This document shows, one piece after another, positions 36,284 to 46,308 of a DNA stretch of 64,000 nt. The position numbers were made by a program, and so were the translations under genes. Every line of letters starts with the position of its first letter. Positions within the stretch are counted from its first letter, which is position 1. Source of the DNA: Thiobacillus thioparus DSM 505 (GTDB lineage: Bacteria > Pseudomonadota > Gammaproteobacteria > Burkholderiales > Thiobacillaceae). The notes beneath the pieces are model-generated. The model worked only from the letters and a program-made list of their open reading frames with translations, had not been told where the DNA came from and ran no database searches. The stretch covers positions 118,857 to 182,856 of the forward strand of contig NZ_KB891330.1 in NCBI RefSeq assembly GCF_000373385.1. Reading direction: 5' to 3'.

Positions 36284-37021
36284 TCAGCGATAAAGGATTT
36301 CGGTTTGGTAAAAGCCGCGCTGGTTTTCCGCGCAGGCGTTGCGGCAGACGTCGTCCGCACCCGGCGTGCCGCTCTTCCACGCAGTCAGCATGACGTCGCC
36401 CGGCGCGTAGTCGGGGCGCGGATCGAGCGGATGCGGTGCAGCGGACAGCACGACCAGCACATTCATCTCGAAGCGCAGGTCAAGGGTGGCGCCGGGACGC
36501 GAGTTCGTCTCGTCGAAGTGCAGCCGTCCGGCCTCGTCGGCAACGGCCTTGCTGAAGAAGTTCACGTTCGGGACCACATCGCGCTTGCCCAGCCCCCACT
36601 TGCCGAGTTCGATCAGCAGGCTGTCGCGGCCGTTGCGGTACATGGCATTGCGGCGGGTCTGATAGGTCGTTTCGCCGTATTTCGCCTTGACCATCTCGGC
36701 GTTGCTGACGCCGCACACGGTGTCATGCCAGCCGCAGGTGTCCGTGATCATCGAGCACAGCACGTGACCCATGTCGGAATAGAGTGCATGCCCTGTCGTC
36801 AGGTGCGCCGTGTGCTGCGCCTTCAGGGTGTCAGGCATGTTGTAGCGTTCGAGCTTTTCCTCGGCGTTGTAGAACAGCGCCGCGACGTTGGCGCGTCCGC
36901 TCAGATCGGTGAGCCGCAGCGCGTTGCCGCGGCGGAGCACGCCCGACCAGTGGCAGCCGCCGGGGAGCGCTTCTTCCCACAGGAACAGCTCCGGAGGGAT
37001 GGGATTAAGATTTTGTGCCAT
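36284..37021 (-). CDS. DUF1989 protein, partner subunit of the deiminase
   Basis: The 245-residue product begins [22 protein letters not shown] and continues [50 protein letters not shown] and [18 protein letters not shown], the second DUF1989 type always paired with the first. TCGWHD parallels the TCGRHD of its partner, so both may bind metal. The likely reaction is hydrolysis of carboxyguanidine to allophanate plus ammonium, linking the carboxylase to allophanate hydrolase. It starts 19 bases after the NikR-like regulator and overlaps nothing. Confidence 0.88.
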   Translation of the reverse strand: MAQNLNPIPPELFLWEEALPGGCHWSGVLRRGNALRLTDLSGRANVAALFYNAEEKLERYNMPDTLKAQHTAHLTTGHALYSDMGHVLCSMITDTCGWHDTVCGVSNAEMVKAKYGETTYQTRRNAMYRNGRDSLLIELGKWGLGKRDVVPNVNFFSKAVADEAGRLHFDETNSRPGATLDLRFEMNVLVVLSAAPHPLDPRPDYAPGDVMLTAWKSGTPGADDVCRNACAENQRGFYQTEILYR

Positions 37022-37040
37022 GTGAAGTCAAGTCGATGGA

Positions 37041-37505
37041 TTAGGGGGCGGCGGCCGGCGCGTGCAGGGGCGGGATGACCGCCGCCAGCAGTTGCAGGCG
37101 GCCCGTGATGACGCCGCGCTGGGCCAGCATTTCATTGGTGATGGCCTGGAGCTTGGCAGCCGGGCCCTGGACCAGGATCACCTCCAGCATCTGGTCCTCG
37201 GTCAGGTGCACATGCAGCGAGCTGATGACCTCGGCGACGTGGTGGTACTGGATGTCCGCCAACCGTCCCTGCAGGCTGCGGGTGGCGCGGTTGTACAGCA
37301 GGGTGAGGGTGCCCGCCATGACCTCGTTGCCGAGGCCGCGCTTGTGCTCGGCCAGCTGGTAATTGACCATTTCGCCGATCGCCTGCGAGCGGCTGCCGTA
37401 GCCGCGGCTCTCGACCATGCCGTCCAGTTCGGCCAGCAGGTCGGGCGGCAGCGAGACGCTGATGCGGCTGACCAGCGTGGACACCTTGTCCTCTTTCGTC
37501 GTCAT
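37041..37505 (-). CDS. NikR-like ribbon-helix-helix regulator with altered metal site
   Basis: The 154-residue protein has an N-terminal ribbon-helix-helix (SRISVSLPPDLLAELDGMVESRGYGSRSQAIGEMV) and a C-terminal ACT-like NikR domain (TLLYNRATRSLQG to RLQLLAAVIPPLH). NikR binds nickel through His76, His87, His89 and Cys95 (E. coli numbering). Here SLHVHL keeps the two His (98 and 100), but the Cys position is Met106 (DQMLEV) and the His76 region reads QYHH. Classical square-planar nickel binding is therefore doubtful, so it may sense another metal or a small molecule. It sits inside the operon and probably regulates it. Confidence 0.85.
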   Translation of the reverse strand: MTTKEDKVSTLVSRISVSLPPDLLAELDGMVESRGYGSRSQAIGEMVNYQLAEHKRGLGNEVMAGTLTLLYNRATRSLQGRLADIQYHHVAEVISSLHVHLTEDQMLEVILVQGPAAKLQAITNEMLAQRGVITGRLQLLAAVIPPLHAPAAAP

Positions 37506-37524
37506 GGTGATCCTGTCCGGGCTT

Positions 37525-38937
37525 TCAGAACATGTAGCTGTAGCGTTCCACTTCCCACTTGCTCACGGACAGGTGGTAGGCCTCCCACTCCTCGGTCTTG
37601 TAGCGGATGAACTCGTCGCGTAGTTCCTTGCCCAGGGTGGCCTCGACCAGCGGGTCGGCGGCGAAGGCGGCGACCGCCTCCTGCAGGGTCTGCGGCAGGA
37701 ACTCGATGCCGCGCGCGCGGCGCTCGTCGTCACCGATGGCATACAGGTTGTCCTCGTTCGGGTTGCCGGGATTCAGCCCCTCGCGGACGCCTTCCAAGCC
37801 GGCGGCCAGGACGAGCGTTGCGGCGAGGTAGGGGTTGACCGCGCCGTCGGCGTTGCGCGATTCGCAGCGGCCGCCGCCGGCCGGGATACGGACCGAGTTG
37901 GTGCGGTTGTTGGAGCCCCAGGAATTGAACACCGGCGCCCAGGAAAAGTAGCTCATGGCGCCGCGCCGGACCAGGCGCTTGTAGCTGTTCACCGTCGGCG
38001 CGAACACCGCGCACAGGGCGCGGCCATGCTTGAGGATGCCGGCCACGAAGCTGTAGCCGAGCAGGGTCAGGCCGATGCCGTGGGGATCATCCTCGGGCGC
38101 GCAGGCGAACAGGTTCCTGCCGGTCGCGAGTTCGTAGATCGACATGTTGAAGTGGGCGCCGTTTCCGGTCTTGTCGGCGAACGGCTTGGGCATCATGGTG
38201 GCGAGCAGGCCTTCCTCCTTGGCGTAGTGCTTGGCCATGAAGCGGAAGAAGGTCAGCCGGTCGCAGGTGGTCAGCGCGTCGGCGTAGTTGAAGTCGAACT
38301 CGAACTGGCCGTTGGCATCCTCGTGGTCGAAGGAGTACAGGTCCCAGCCGAGGTCGTTGATGGACGTCGCCACCTTGTCCAGCCAGGAGAAGTTGTCGAC
38401 GAAGCCGCGCACGTCGTAGCAGGGCTTGGTCAGCTTGTCGTCGGCGACCGGCACCGACAGGCTGCCATTCTCGTTCTGTTTCAACAGGAAGATCTCGCAC
38501 TCGATGCCCAGGTTCATGCCGTAGCCGAGCTTGGCCGCCTCGGCCAGCTGGTTCTTCAGCGCGACGCGGGTGTTCAAGGCGTAGGGCTTGCCCTGGAAAT
38601 GGTTGTCGGCAGGAATCCAGGCGATCTTCGGTTCCCACGGCAGCTGGATGGCGCGGTCGAGATCCGGCACCGAGGTTAGCTCGTCGTCGTTGGGCGCCTG
38701 GCCGAGGCCGTCCAGCGCGTAGCCGGTGTAGCGCTCGGACCCCCTGGCCATCTGGCCGAGGTGGCTGATCGGCACGACCTTGGCCTTGGGCACGCCGTGG
38801 ATGTCGACGTAGGCGCCGATGCAGTATTTCACGCCCTTGTCGATCAGCTCGCGCTGCAGCTGGGCCGTCGCTTCGGCCGGAGGGTGGGCGCTGGGGCTCG
38901 GTTTTTCCAGCACGGCGGTGTCGTCGATTGTGTTCAT
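37525..38937 (-). CDS. glnT: type III glutamine-synthetase-like ligase
   Basis: The 470-residue product from ATG 38937 has the GS N-terminal barrel ([20 protein letters not shown]) and catalytic domain ([62 protein letters not shown]). It belongs to the GlnT/type III-labelled group rather than GlnA; GlnA-type adenylylation motif is not evident. It could assimilate ammonium released from guanidine, or couple glutamate to an amine or related nitrogen compound, as several members of this wider family do. It starts 13 bases after the creatininase-like gene and precedes the NikR-like gene. Substrate needs testing. Confidence 0.88.
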   Translation of the reverse strand: MNTIDDTAVLEKPSPSAHPPAEATAQLQRELIDKGVKYCIGAYVDIHGVPKAKVVPISHLGQMARGSERYTGYALDGLGQAPNDDELTSVPDLDRAIQLPWEPKIAWIPADNHFQGKPYALNTRVALKNQLAEAAKLGYGMNLGIECEIFLLKQNENGSLSVPVADDKLTKPCYDVRGFVDNFSWLDKVATSINDLGWDLYSFDHEDANGQFEFDFNYADALTTCDRLTFFRFMAKHYAKEEGLLATMMPKPFADKTGNGAHFNMSIYELATGRNLFACAPEDDPHGIGLTLLGYSFVAGILKHGRALCAVFAPTVNSYKRLVRRGAMSYFSWAPVFNSWGSNNRTNSVRIPAGGGRCESRNADGAVNPYLAATLVLAAGLEGVREGLNPGNPNEDNLYAIGDDERRARGIEFLPQTLQEAVAAFAADPLVEATLGKELRDEFIRYKTEEWEAYHLSVSKWEVERYSYMF

Positions 38938-38950
38938 GATGCGTCCTTGT

Positions 38951-39730
38951 CTATCGGGTTGGAGCGGCGGGGACGGCGTCCCCGAAATAGGAATGCTCGA
39001 GTGGCGGCGTCTCGACGCTGCCCGTGCGAACCAGTGCGGTGAGGTCGGCCACCAGCCAGTCGAACCAGCGCCGGCCTTTCTCCACACTGGCGAGGCTGGG
39101 CGTGCCGGTGACGCCGTTGGCGCTGGTGCGGTTGACCGGGTGGGCGAAGATGCAGCCGCAGGTGCGGTCGGGGTCGTCGGCATCAAGCAGCTTGTCGGGA
39201 CGCACGCCCTCAGGGGCGATGGCCAGCATGATCGAGGTCTCGGCGTCGTTGGCGTGCCAGTCGGCGGCGTCGGCCGAATGGAACGCGCGCACGCGCTCGC
39301 TGAGGGTCGCGGTGTTGATCACCGCCACCATCAGGTCGTCGTGCTCGGCGCGCAGCATCTCCAGGGCGCAGCGCAGCGGCGCGGCATTGGTGACATGGGC
39401 GTTGACGATGAACAGCCGACGCACCCCGCCGTGATACGCCCAGTCGCCGATCTGCTTGACCAGTTCGATGAGGGTGATCGGTTGCAGCGCAATCGTACCG
39501 GGCCAGCGCCGGCTGTGGCCGAGCGAGCAGCCGTAGGGCAGCGTGGGCAGCATGGGCACGCCGGTCTGCGCGGCGACCGCAGCGCAGAGTTCCTCGGCGA
39601 TCACGAAATCGACGCCGCAGCCCAGATGCGGACCGTGCTGCTCGGTGGCGCCCACCGGCAGGAGGGCGGCGCGGCCGCAGCGGGCCAGCACGTCGGGGAG
39701 TTCGGACCAGGTGAGATCGGACCAGCGCAT
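38951..39730 (-). CDS. creatininase-family amidohydrolase
   Basis: The 259-residue protein has the creatininase metal motifs: [20 protein letters not shown] (Glu, His and Asp ligands), [27 protein letters not shown] and [14 protein letters not shown]. The family includes creatininase, mycofactocin MftE and other amidohydrolases, so creatinine is only one option. Position between an ABC importer and a GS-like ligase in a guanidine-type operon suggests that it opens a guanidino or cyclic urea compound before the carboxylase step, or processes the ligase product. It starts nine bases after the ATPase gene. Confidence 0.85.
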   Translation of the reverse strand: MRWSDLTWSELPDVLARCGRAALLPVGATEQHGPHLGCGVDFVIAEELCAAVAAQTGVPMLPTLPYGCSLGHSRRWPGTIALQPITLIELVKQIGDWAYHGGVRRLFIVNAHVTNAAPLRCALEMLRAEHDDLMVAVINTATLSERVRAFHSADAADWHANDAETSIMLAIAPEGVRPDKLLDADDPDRTCGCIFAHPVNRTSANGVTGTPSLASVEKGRRWFDWLVADLTALVRTGSVETPPLEHSYFGDAVPAAPTR

Positions 39731-39739
39731 GTTCAGTCC

Positions 39740-40663
<924 letters not shown>

Positions 40664-40667
40664 GTCC

Positions 40668-41636
40668 TCATTGCCGGTCCTGGGTGCGGTCCCAGGGGAA
40701 CAGCCGCCGGCCGAGCCGGGCCAGGATCAGGTCGCTGCCGAACCCGATGATGCCGATGGTCATGATGGCGGCGTAGACGTTGTCGAAATGCTGGTAGCGG
40801 GCCTGCTGGGTGATGAACCAGGTGATGCCCGAGCTGGTGCCGATCAGTTCGGCCACGATCAGGTAGGTCCAGGCCCAGCCGAGCAGGATGCGCTGGTCGC
40901 GGTAGAGATCGGGCAGGATGCCCGGCACCACCACCTTGCTCAGCAGCTTGAGATTCTTGCTGCCCAGGGTGCGAGCGGCTTCGATCAGCGTGGTCTCCAG
41001 CTTGCGGGTGGTGTTGGCGATAATCAGCACCTGCTGGAACAGGGTGCCGATGACGATGATCGCGATCTTGGGACCGTTGTAGATGCCCAGGATGGCCACC
41101 GCCAGGGCACCGAATGCCGGCGCCGGCAGGTAGCGGAAGAATTCGATGAAGGGCTCGTTCAGGCGGCCCAGGGTCGCGTAGGTGCCGGACAGGATGCCGA
41201 GTGGCACGCCGATGAGCGACGAGAGCAGGAAGCCCCAGAAGATGATCTGGATGCTGTGCCACAGGCTGGCGGGCATCGAAGGCACATCCGTGTTGCTCGG
41301 CGGATTCACGAAACCGTTGTAGAAGGCCTTCGCCACGTCGTCGGGCGCCGGCAGGTAAATCGGGTTGGACGGCCGACCCTGAGGCGGGGCGAGGTGCGCC
41401 TGCTGCATGTTGGCAACCTCTTCCTGGAACATGGCCTTGTCCACCAGCATGTCGACCTGGAAGTAATCCACGCCGCCCGGATCGGTGACGAGCACCTTGG
41501 GATGCCAGATGAACGGGGTATAACTGATGAGGCACCAGGCCAGCAACGGCAGCAGAAACGAGCCGGTTCCGAGCAGCGCACGCCTGCGGGCATCCACATC
41601 CGCGCTGCCTCCGAACCATTTGGCAATCATGTTCAT
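40668..41636 (-). CDS. ABC transporter permease of NitT/TauT type
   Basis: The 322-residue protein has an N-terminal helix ([19 protein letters not shown]), a long soluble insertion (residues about 50-110) and then a normal permease core with five further helices and the EAA loop region ([28 protein letters not shown]). A soluble insertion after the first helix is a feature of this subgroup. Together with the ATPase and binding protein it forms a full importer in the inner membrane. Confidence 0.9.
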   Translation of the reverse strand: MNMIAKWFGGSADVDARRRALLGTGSFLLPLLAWCLISYTPFIWHPKVLVTDPGGVDYFQVDMLVDKAMFQEEVANMQQAHLAPPQGRPSNPIYLPAPDDVAKAFYNGFVNPPSNTDVPSMPASLWHSIQIIFWGFLLSSLIGVPLGILSGTYATLGRLNEPFIEFFRYLPAPAFGALAVAILGIYNGPKIAIIVIGTLFQQVLIIANTTRKLETTLIEAARTLGSKNLKLLSKVVVPGILPDLYRDQRILLGWAWTYLIVAELIGTSSGITWFITQQARYQHFDNVYAAIMTIGIIGFGSDLILARLGRRLFPWDRTQDRQ

Positions 41637-41675
41637 CTCCGCTCCGTCGTCAGGCTGGGTGGGTGGGTCAAAGGA

Positions 41676-42674
41676 TCACTTGGCGTGGGTGAAGGACGGA
41701 TCGATGTAGCTGTCGATGTCCTGGTGCGTCTTGTAGACCCCGTTGGCGACGTTGAAGTCGTCGGCCACCTTGGACGACCCATAGAGCGAGCCGAAGCCGG
41801 CCGCCTTGACGTAGACCTTCCTGCCGTCGGCCAGGCTCAGTAGATGGGTACCCTTGAGCAGGGGCAGGTAGACTTGCGGCGTGACGCCGACCCGGGCGGC
41901 CATGATCTTGACGGCATCGGGCTGGGTCTTGGGATCGTTGATGTATTTCACGACGTGGTCCCACACCTTGACCACCTTGAGCCACTCGGCCTTGTGCTGC
42001 TTGGCGCTGGCCGGATTGACCGCGAGCACGTCGTAGATCAGGCCGGGTTCGTTGGCCGAGGTGTAGACCGGACGCGAGCCGGGCACGGCCTTCATGGCCT
42101 GGCCGGCGATCGGCTGCCAGGCGCCGATCGCGGCGACGTCGCCGGAGGCAAGGACCTGTGGCATCTCGTTGGTCTTGGCGTTGACCAGGGTGACGTCCGA
42201 TTCCTTCATGCCGGCCTTCTTCAGACCATTGAGCAGCAGCAGGTGCTCGACCAGCCCCTCTTCGACGGCGACCTTCTTGCCCTTGAGTTCCTTCAGCGAC
42301 TTGATGCCGGGCTTGGCGACGATCATGTCGTTGCCGTTGGAATAGTCGGTCAGCATGATCATGACGCTCTTGCCGCCGGCCGCGCCGGTGACCAGGGCAT
42401 CGCCGTTGGTCATGGTCACCGCGTCGATCTTGCCGGCCGAAAAGGCGTCCATGGAGGCGGAATAATCGAACCATTCGAAGTCGACCGCGACCCCGGCTTC
42501 CTTGAACCAGCCCTTGTCGATCGCGACCTGCCAGGCGACCCAGCCCGGCCAGTCGCTGTAACCGATCTTGAGGGGCTGGGCGGCATGGGCCGAAATCGAC
42601 ATGGCCACCGCGGCAGGAATTACCAGACGGGTGAACAACGTCTTCAGGGTACTTCTGATGTGCTTCACATTCAT
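41676..42674 (-). CDS. periplasmic substrate-binding protein of the importer
   Basis: The 332-residue protein has a Sec signal (LVIPAAVAMSISAHAA) and an SsuA/THI5-like binding domain: LKIGYSDWPGWVAWQVAIDKGWFKEAGVAVDFEWFDYSASMDAF, AVTMTNGDALVTGAAGGKSVMIM and VASGDVAAIGAWQPIAGQAM. Members in guanidine and urea-carboxylase operons bind small nitrogenous cations; the ligand here is not shown. A strong Shine-Dalgarno sequence (AAGGAG) precedes the ATG, and a sigma-54 promoter lies about 62 bases upstream. It is the first gene of the ten-gene operon. Confidence 0.92.
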   Translation of the reverse strand: MNVKHIRSTLKTLFTRLVIPAAVAMSISAHAAQPLKIGYSDWPGWVAWQVAIDKGWFKEAGVAVDFEWFDYSASMDAFSAGKIDAVTMTNGDALVTGAAGGKSVMIMLTDYSNGNDMIVAKPGIKSLKELKGKKVAVEEGLVEHLLLLNGLKKAGMKESDVTLVNAKTNEMPQVLASGDVAAIGAWQPIAGQAMKAVPGSRPVYTSANEPGLIYDVLAVNPASAKQHKAEWLKVVKVWDHVVKYINDPKTQPDAVKIMAARVGVTPQVYLPLLKGTHLLSLADGRKVYVKAAGFGSLYGSSKVADDFNVANGVYKTHQDIDSYIDPSFTHAK

Positions 42675-42735
42675 GGTGGACTCCTTGATATGAGGTATTA
42701 CTGAAATGAATATTCGTAATATTCACTTACCTAAT

Positions 42736-42751
42736 AGCAACCCCCATGCCA
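42736..42751 (-). promoter_or_regulatory. sigma-54 promoter of the carboxylase/importer operon
   Basis: On the minus strand TGGCATGGGGGTTGCT matches the -24/-12 consensus (TGGCAC-N5-TTGCW) with GG and GC ten bases apart. It is about 60 bases before the binding-protein ATG. Sigma-54 promoters of nitrogen genes normally need NtrC; no clear NtrC box was found in 42760-43050. Confidence 0.8.
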
Positions 42752-43005
42752 CGGCTTGCAATTCAATCTATCCATATGAATACAAAGCATTAATCAACAG
42801 ACCACGCCTATTTTTACAGCATGAAACGGGCATTCTTTTAGTGCGACATGCATGGGCACATGCACCGTTTTGGCGTTAATGAAAGGAAAGGGGACGGGTA
42901 TGGGAGCCCATCAAGAGCGGTCGTCCCAATCTGAACGAGAGCAGGCACTGCAACCAAGCGGAAGGCATGGATTGAGCGGTGCCGTGAATGTGGGGATTGA
43001 TCGCC

Positions 43006-43033
43006 AATAAAAAGGGCGCCCCGCAAGGCGCCC
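43006..43033 (-). terminator. intrinsic terminator after amt
   Basis: GGGCGCC/GGCGCCC arms (43014-43020 and 43027-43033) are followed on the minus strand by TTTTTATT, 25 bases past the amt stop. Confidence 0.88.
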
Positions 43034-43058
43034 CAAACTTCCATCGAGAAAGGAAGGC

Positions 43059-44591
43059 TTACATGCTGTAGGCACGCTCGCCATGCTGGGTGGTATCCAG
43101 ACCTTCGCGCTCCTGTTCTTCCGGCACGCGCAGACCAATGGTGATATCCACCAGCTTGTAGCAGATGAACGCCACCACACCCGACCAGACCAGCGCGGTC
43201 AGCACCGCTTGTGCCTGAATCCAGAGCTGGGTAGCGATATCGGTGTTGACCACCGTGTTGTTCACATAGTCAACGATGCCAGTGCCGCCCAGGCTCCAGT
43301 TGTTGAACACGCCCGTCAGCAGTGCGCCGAGGATGCCCCCGATGCCGTGCACGCCGAACACGTCCAGCGCATCGTCCGCGCCCAGCAGCTTCTTCAGCCC
43401 GGTGACACCCCACAGGCACACCACACCTGCCAGCGCACCGATGGCCAGCGCGCCGCCCACGCCCACCCAGCCGCAGGCCGGGGTGATGGCGACCAGACCC
43501 GCCACGGCGCCTGATGCGGCACCCAGCATGGAGGGCTTGCCCTTGAGCAGCCATTCGGCAAAGCTCCAGGTCAAGGCAGCCGCGGCGGTCGCATTCAGCG
43601 TATTGATGAACGCCAGCGCAGCCGTGCCGCCCGCTTCCAGCGCAGAACCTGCGTTGAAACCGAACCAGCCCACCCACAGCAGCGAGGCGCCGATCATGGT
43701 CATGGTCAGGCTGTGCGGCGTCATCGATTCCTTGCCGTAACCGATGCGCTTGCCCACCACGAACGCACCGACCAGACCCGCGATCGCAGCATTGATGTGC
43801 ACGACCGTGCCGCCGGCGAAGTCGAGCGCACCTTTTTGGAACAACCACCCCGCCTTCGCCGTTTCCGTGGCCAGGCTGGCGGCATCCTTGATCGCATCCG
43901 GGCCGGTCCAGAACCACACCATGTGCGCCATGGGGATGTAGGAGAACGTGAACCACAGCGCGGAGAACAGCAGCACCGCCGAGAACTTCATGCGCTCGGC
44001 AAACGAGCCGACGACCAGGGCAACCGTGATGGCCGCGAACGTGGCCTGGAAGGCAACAAAGGCAAACTCCGGAATCACCACGCCCTTGCTGAAGGTTGCC
44101 GCATTCGCCACGCTGCCGTCGGTCGGATTGAAGATGCCTTTCAGCAACAGGCGATCGAATCCGCCGAAGAAGGCATTGCCCTCGGTGAATGCCAGTGAAT
44201 AGCCATAGATCGCCCACAACACCACAATGAGCGAGAAGATGGAAAACACCTGCATCAACACCGACAGCATGTTCTTGCTGCGCACCAAGCCGCCGTAGAA
44301 CAGTGCGAGTCCGGGGATCGACATCATGATGACCAGGACCGTCGACAGCAGCATCCAGGACGTATCGCCCTTGTTGGGGGTCGGTGCGGCCGCAGGCGCG
44401 GCAGGTGCAGCTACAGGGGCCGCGGCGGCGGGCGCCTGAGTGGCCTCTGCCGGCGCCGCGGCAGCGGGAGCCGGCGCGGCCTGGCTTTCGGTCGCCTGCG
44501 CTGCGGGGGCAGCAGGGGCGTCCTCAGCCAGGACCAGGTTGGGAGACAGCAGGGCAAACATCAGGCCCAACGAAGCAAATAGCTTTTTCAT
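43059..44591 (-). CDS. amt: ammonium transporter with long Ala/Pro-rich N-terminus
   Basis: The 510-residue protein begins with a signal-like segment (MKKLFASLGLMFALLSPNLVLA) and about 50 residues of Ala, Pro and Gln, then eleven membrane helices of an Amt/Mep channel: DTSWMLLSTVLVIMMSIPGLALFYGGLVRSKNML, AHMVWFWTGP, DFAGGTVVHINAAIAGLV (twin-His region), GWFGFNAGSALEAGG and DDALDVFGVHGIGGILG. Cleavable signals and Ala/Pro spacers before Amt domains are seen in Betaproteobacteria. It lies 11 bases after glnK, the standard pairing in which GlnK blocks the channel when ammonium is plentiful. Confidence 0.94.
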   Translation of the reverse strand: MKKLFASLGLMFALLSPNLVLAEDAPAAPAAQATESQAAPAPAAAAPAEATQAPAAAAPVAAPAAPAAAPTPNKGDTSWMLLSTVLVIMMSIPGLALFYGGLVRSKNMLSVLMQVFSIFSLIVVLWAIYGYSLAFTEGNAFFGGFDRLLLKGIFNPTDGSVANAATFSKGVVIPEFAFVAFQATFAAITVALVVGSFAERMKFSAVLLFSALWFTFSYIPMAHMVWFWTGPDAIKDAASLATETAKAGWLFQKGALDFAGGTVVHINAAIAGLVGAFVVGKRIGYGKESMTPHSLTMTMIGASLLWVGWFGFNAGSALEAGGTAALAFINTLNATAAAALTWSFAEWLLKGKPSMLGAASGAVAGLVAITPACGWVGVGGALAIGALAGVVCLWGVTGLKKLLGADDALDVFGVHGIGGILGALLTGVFNNWSLGGTGIVDYVNNTVVNTDIATQLWIQAQAVLTALVWSGVVAFICYKLVDITIGLRVPEEQEREGLDTTQHGERAYSM

Positions 44592-44602
44592 GTTTATGCT
44601 CC

Positions 44603-45001
<399 letters not shown>

Positions 45002-45009
45002 TCAGCGCA

Positions 45010-45798
45010 TTAGAAAGCCTTGGAAATCCACACGGTGGTCGCAGCCTTGCCCAGATACTTGCCATTTGCGTCAGTCCAGAACCTCTTCTCCGCATCGGTG
45101 TCGGTGTACGCCACGCCCAAGGTCATGCCGGACGTCTGCTTGGCCAGCTTGCCCAGGTCATACGTTGCACTAACCTTCCAGTCCTTGTAGTCCGGGGTAA
45201 CGGCAGCATATTGAGAATCGTTTTTGAAGTTGAAGGTCCCCCAATGCGCACCCAGGATCAGGCCGGTATCTGCGACGGGCAGGCTGGCGGAAAGATCCAG
45301 GTAGCCGGAACCATTGGCATTCGGACCAACGCCAAACACCGAGTCACTCAGATAGTAGGAATACTTGGCGGTAAACCATTTCCAGCCCACGGACGCATAG
45401 GCTTCCGAGGTCCACGCACCCGGCAGCCCGCCACCATTTTTACTGCCCGGGTACATATAGCGGATTGCCCCCACGTCATAGCTGACGGGTCCGATAGCAT
45501 TCCGGTAGCCACCATAGAGATCGAGTTCCATGCTGCCGCTGGTGTAATTCTGGAATCCGGTCAGCCAGCTCACGTTGGAACCCCAGGTACCGAGGTAGAA
45601 ACCACTGCTGTGCGAATAATCGAAACCACCCTGAATGGCAGGATCACCGGCAGTCTGCGAAATACCACGGAAGACATAATTGGAGGTGAGGCTGACATTG
45701 GCACTCAGGGTATGCGGCGAAGCGGGTTCATCCGCCATGGCGAAGGCGGGCGCGCCCACCAGACCAGTCAGAACCAAAGCGTGTACGAGTTTTCTCAT
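45010..45798 (-). CDS. outer-membrane beta-barrel protein (TIGR02001-like), first gene of the glnK-amt operon
   Basis: The 262-residue product has a signal (LVLTGLVGAPAFAMA) and a barrel sequence: LSANVSLTSNYVFRGISQTAGDPAIQGGFDYSHSSGFYLGTWGSNVSW, KVSATYDLGKLAKQTSGMTLGVAYT and a C-terminal aromatic (WISKAF). The SNYVFRGISQT pattern is that of the TIGR02001 putative porin family. Strict co-expression with glnK and amt suggests an outer-membrane pore for ammonium or another nitrogen source, although barrel substrate is not visible in sequence. A Shine-Dalgarno sequence (CAGGAG) precedes ATG 45798. Confidence 0.85.
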   Translation of the reverse strand: MRKLVHALVLTGLVGAPAFAMADEPASPHTLSANVSLTSNYVFRGISQTAGDPAIQGGFDYSHSSGFYLGTWGSNVSWLTGFQNYTSGSMELDLYGGYRNAIGPVSYDVGAIRYMYPGSKNGGGLPGAWTSEAYASVGWKWFTAKYSYYLSDSVFGVGPNANGSGYLDLSASLPVADTGLILGAHWGTFNFKNDSQYAAVTPDYKDWKVSATYDLGKLAKQTSGMTLGVAYTDTDAEKRFWTDANGKYLGKAATTVWISKAF

Positions 45799-45846
45799 GA
45801 ATTTCTCCTGTTTGAATAAGGGCGCGCAAAATCGCACTCCACAATG

Positions 45847-45862
45847 AGCACAAGCCATGCCA
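45847..45862 (-). promoter_or_regulatory. sigma-54 promoter of the porin-glnK-amt operon
   Basis: TGGCATGGCTTGTGCT on the minus strand has GG and GC ten bases apart; the -24 box is near consensus and the -12 box is GTGCT instead of TTGCW. It is about 50 bases upstream of the porin-like ATG. Confidence 0.75.
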
Positions 45863-45924
45863 ATATTTTTTTTGTTTAAAAACAAACAGTTGAATCAAGA
45901 CGCCCGCCCAACCCAGAATAGACT

Positions 45925-45939
45925 GCACTTTCATGGTGC
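45925..45939. promoter_or_regulatory. NtrC-like enhancer site
   Basis: GCAC-N7-GTGC (read on the minus strand GCACCATGAAAGTGC) matches the core of the NtrC palindrome and lies about 65-90 bases upstream of the sigma-54 promoter, a normal enhancer distance. Confidence 0.6.
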
Positions 45940-46044
45940 GCCACCAAATCGTCATGCACCCTCTTCGTGCTGCATGCCTCGACCTATTACTGCTGTACGC
46001 CACAAGGGCAGTGCTTGTTACACTCTCCCCGTCATGGAGGCCGT

Positions 46045-46308
46045 ATGAACCCGAATCCGAAATTCCCCACCCCCGCATTCATCAACGATCTGGTCGGCAA
46101 GCTGGGCGAGGTCATGAAGCAATCCCCCGCCAAGGACATAGAACAGAATCTCAAGGCCGGCGTCACGTCGATGCTCGGCAAGCTGGACATGGTGAGCCGC
46201 GAGGAATTCGACGTGCAGACCGAAGTGCTGACGCGCACGCGCGCGAAGCTCGCGCAACTCGAGGCGCGGCTGACCGAACTGGAAAAGCAGCAGAACCAAG
46301 ACGACTAA
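46045..46308 (+). CDS. ubiK: ubiquinone biosynthesis accessory factor UbiK (BMFP)
   Basis: The 87-residue product (MNPNPKFPTPAFINDLVGKL, VSREEFDVQTEVLTRTRAKLAQLEARLTELE) has the YqiC/BMFP arrangement: an N-terminal amphipathic helix and a C-terminal coiled coil. UbiK trimers assist the soluble ubiquinone complex. A Shine-Dalgarno sequence (GGAGG) lies five bases before the ATG. The next gene starts at the base after its stop. Confidence 0.92.
   Translation: MNPNPKFPTPAFINDLVGKLGEVMKQSPAKDIEQNLKAGVTSMLGKLDMVSREEFDVQTEVLTRTRAKLAQLEARLTELEKQQNQDD

Noticed and set aside
36284..37021. Simple urea amidolyase operon
   Set aside because: A urea amidolyase pathway needs only carboxylase and allophanate hydrolase; the DUF1989 pair argues for guanidine.
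42841..42900. NtrC box near the carboxylase promoter
   Set aside because: GCACCGTTTTGGCGT has only one good half-site, unlike the full site at 45925-45939.
42675..43058. Guanidine (ykkC-type or mini-ykkC) riboswitch upstream of the carboxylase operon
   Set aside because: No conserved core or paired ACGR-loop hairpins were seen on the minus strand; only the sigma-54 promoter and the amt terminator are supported.
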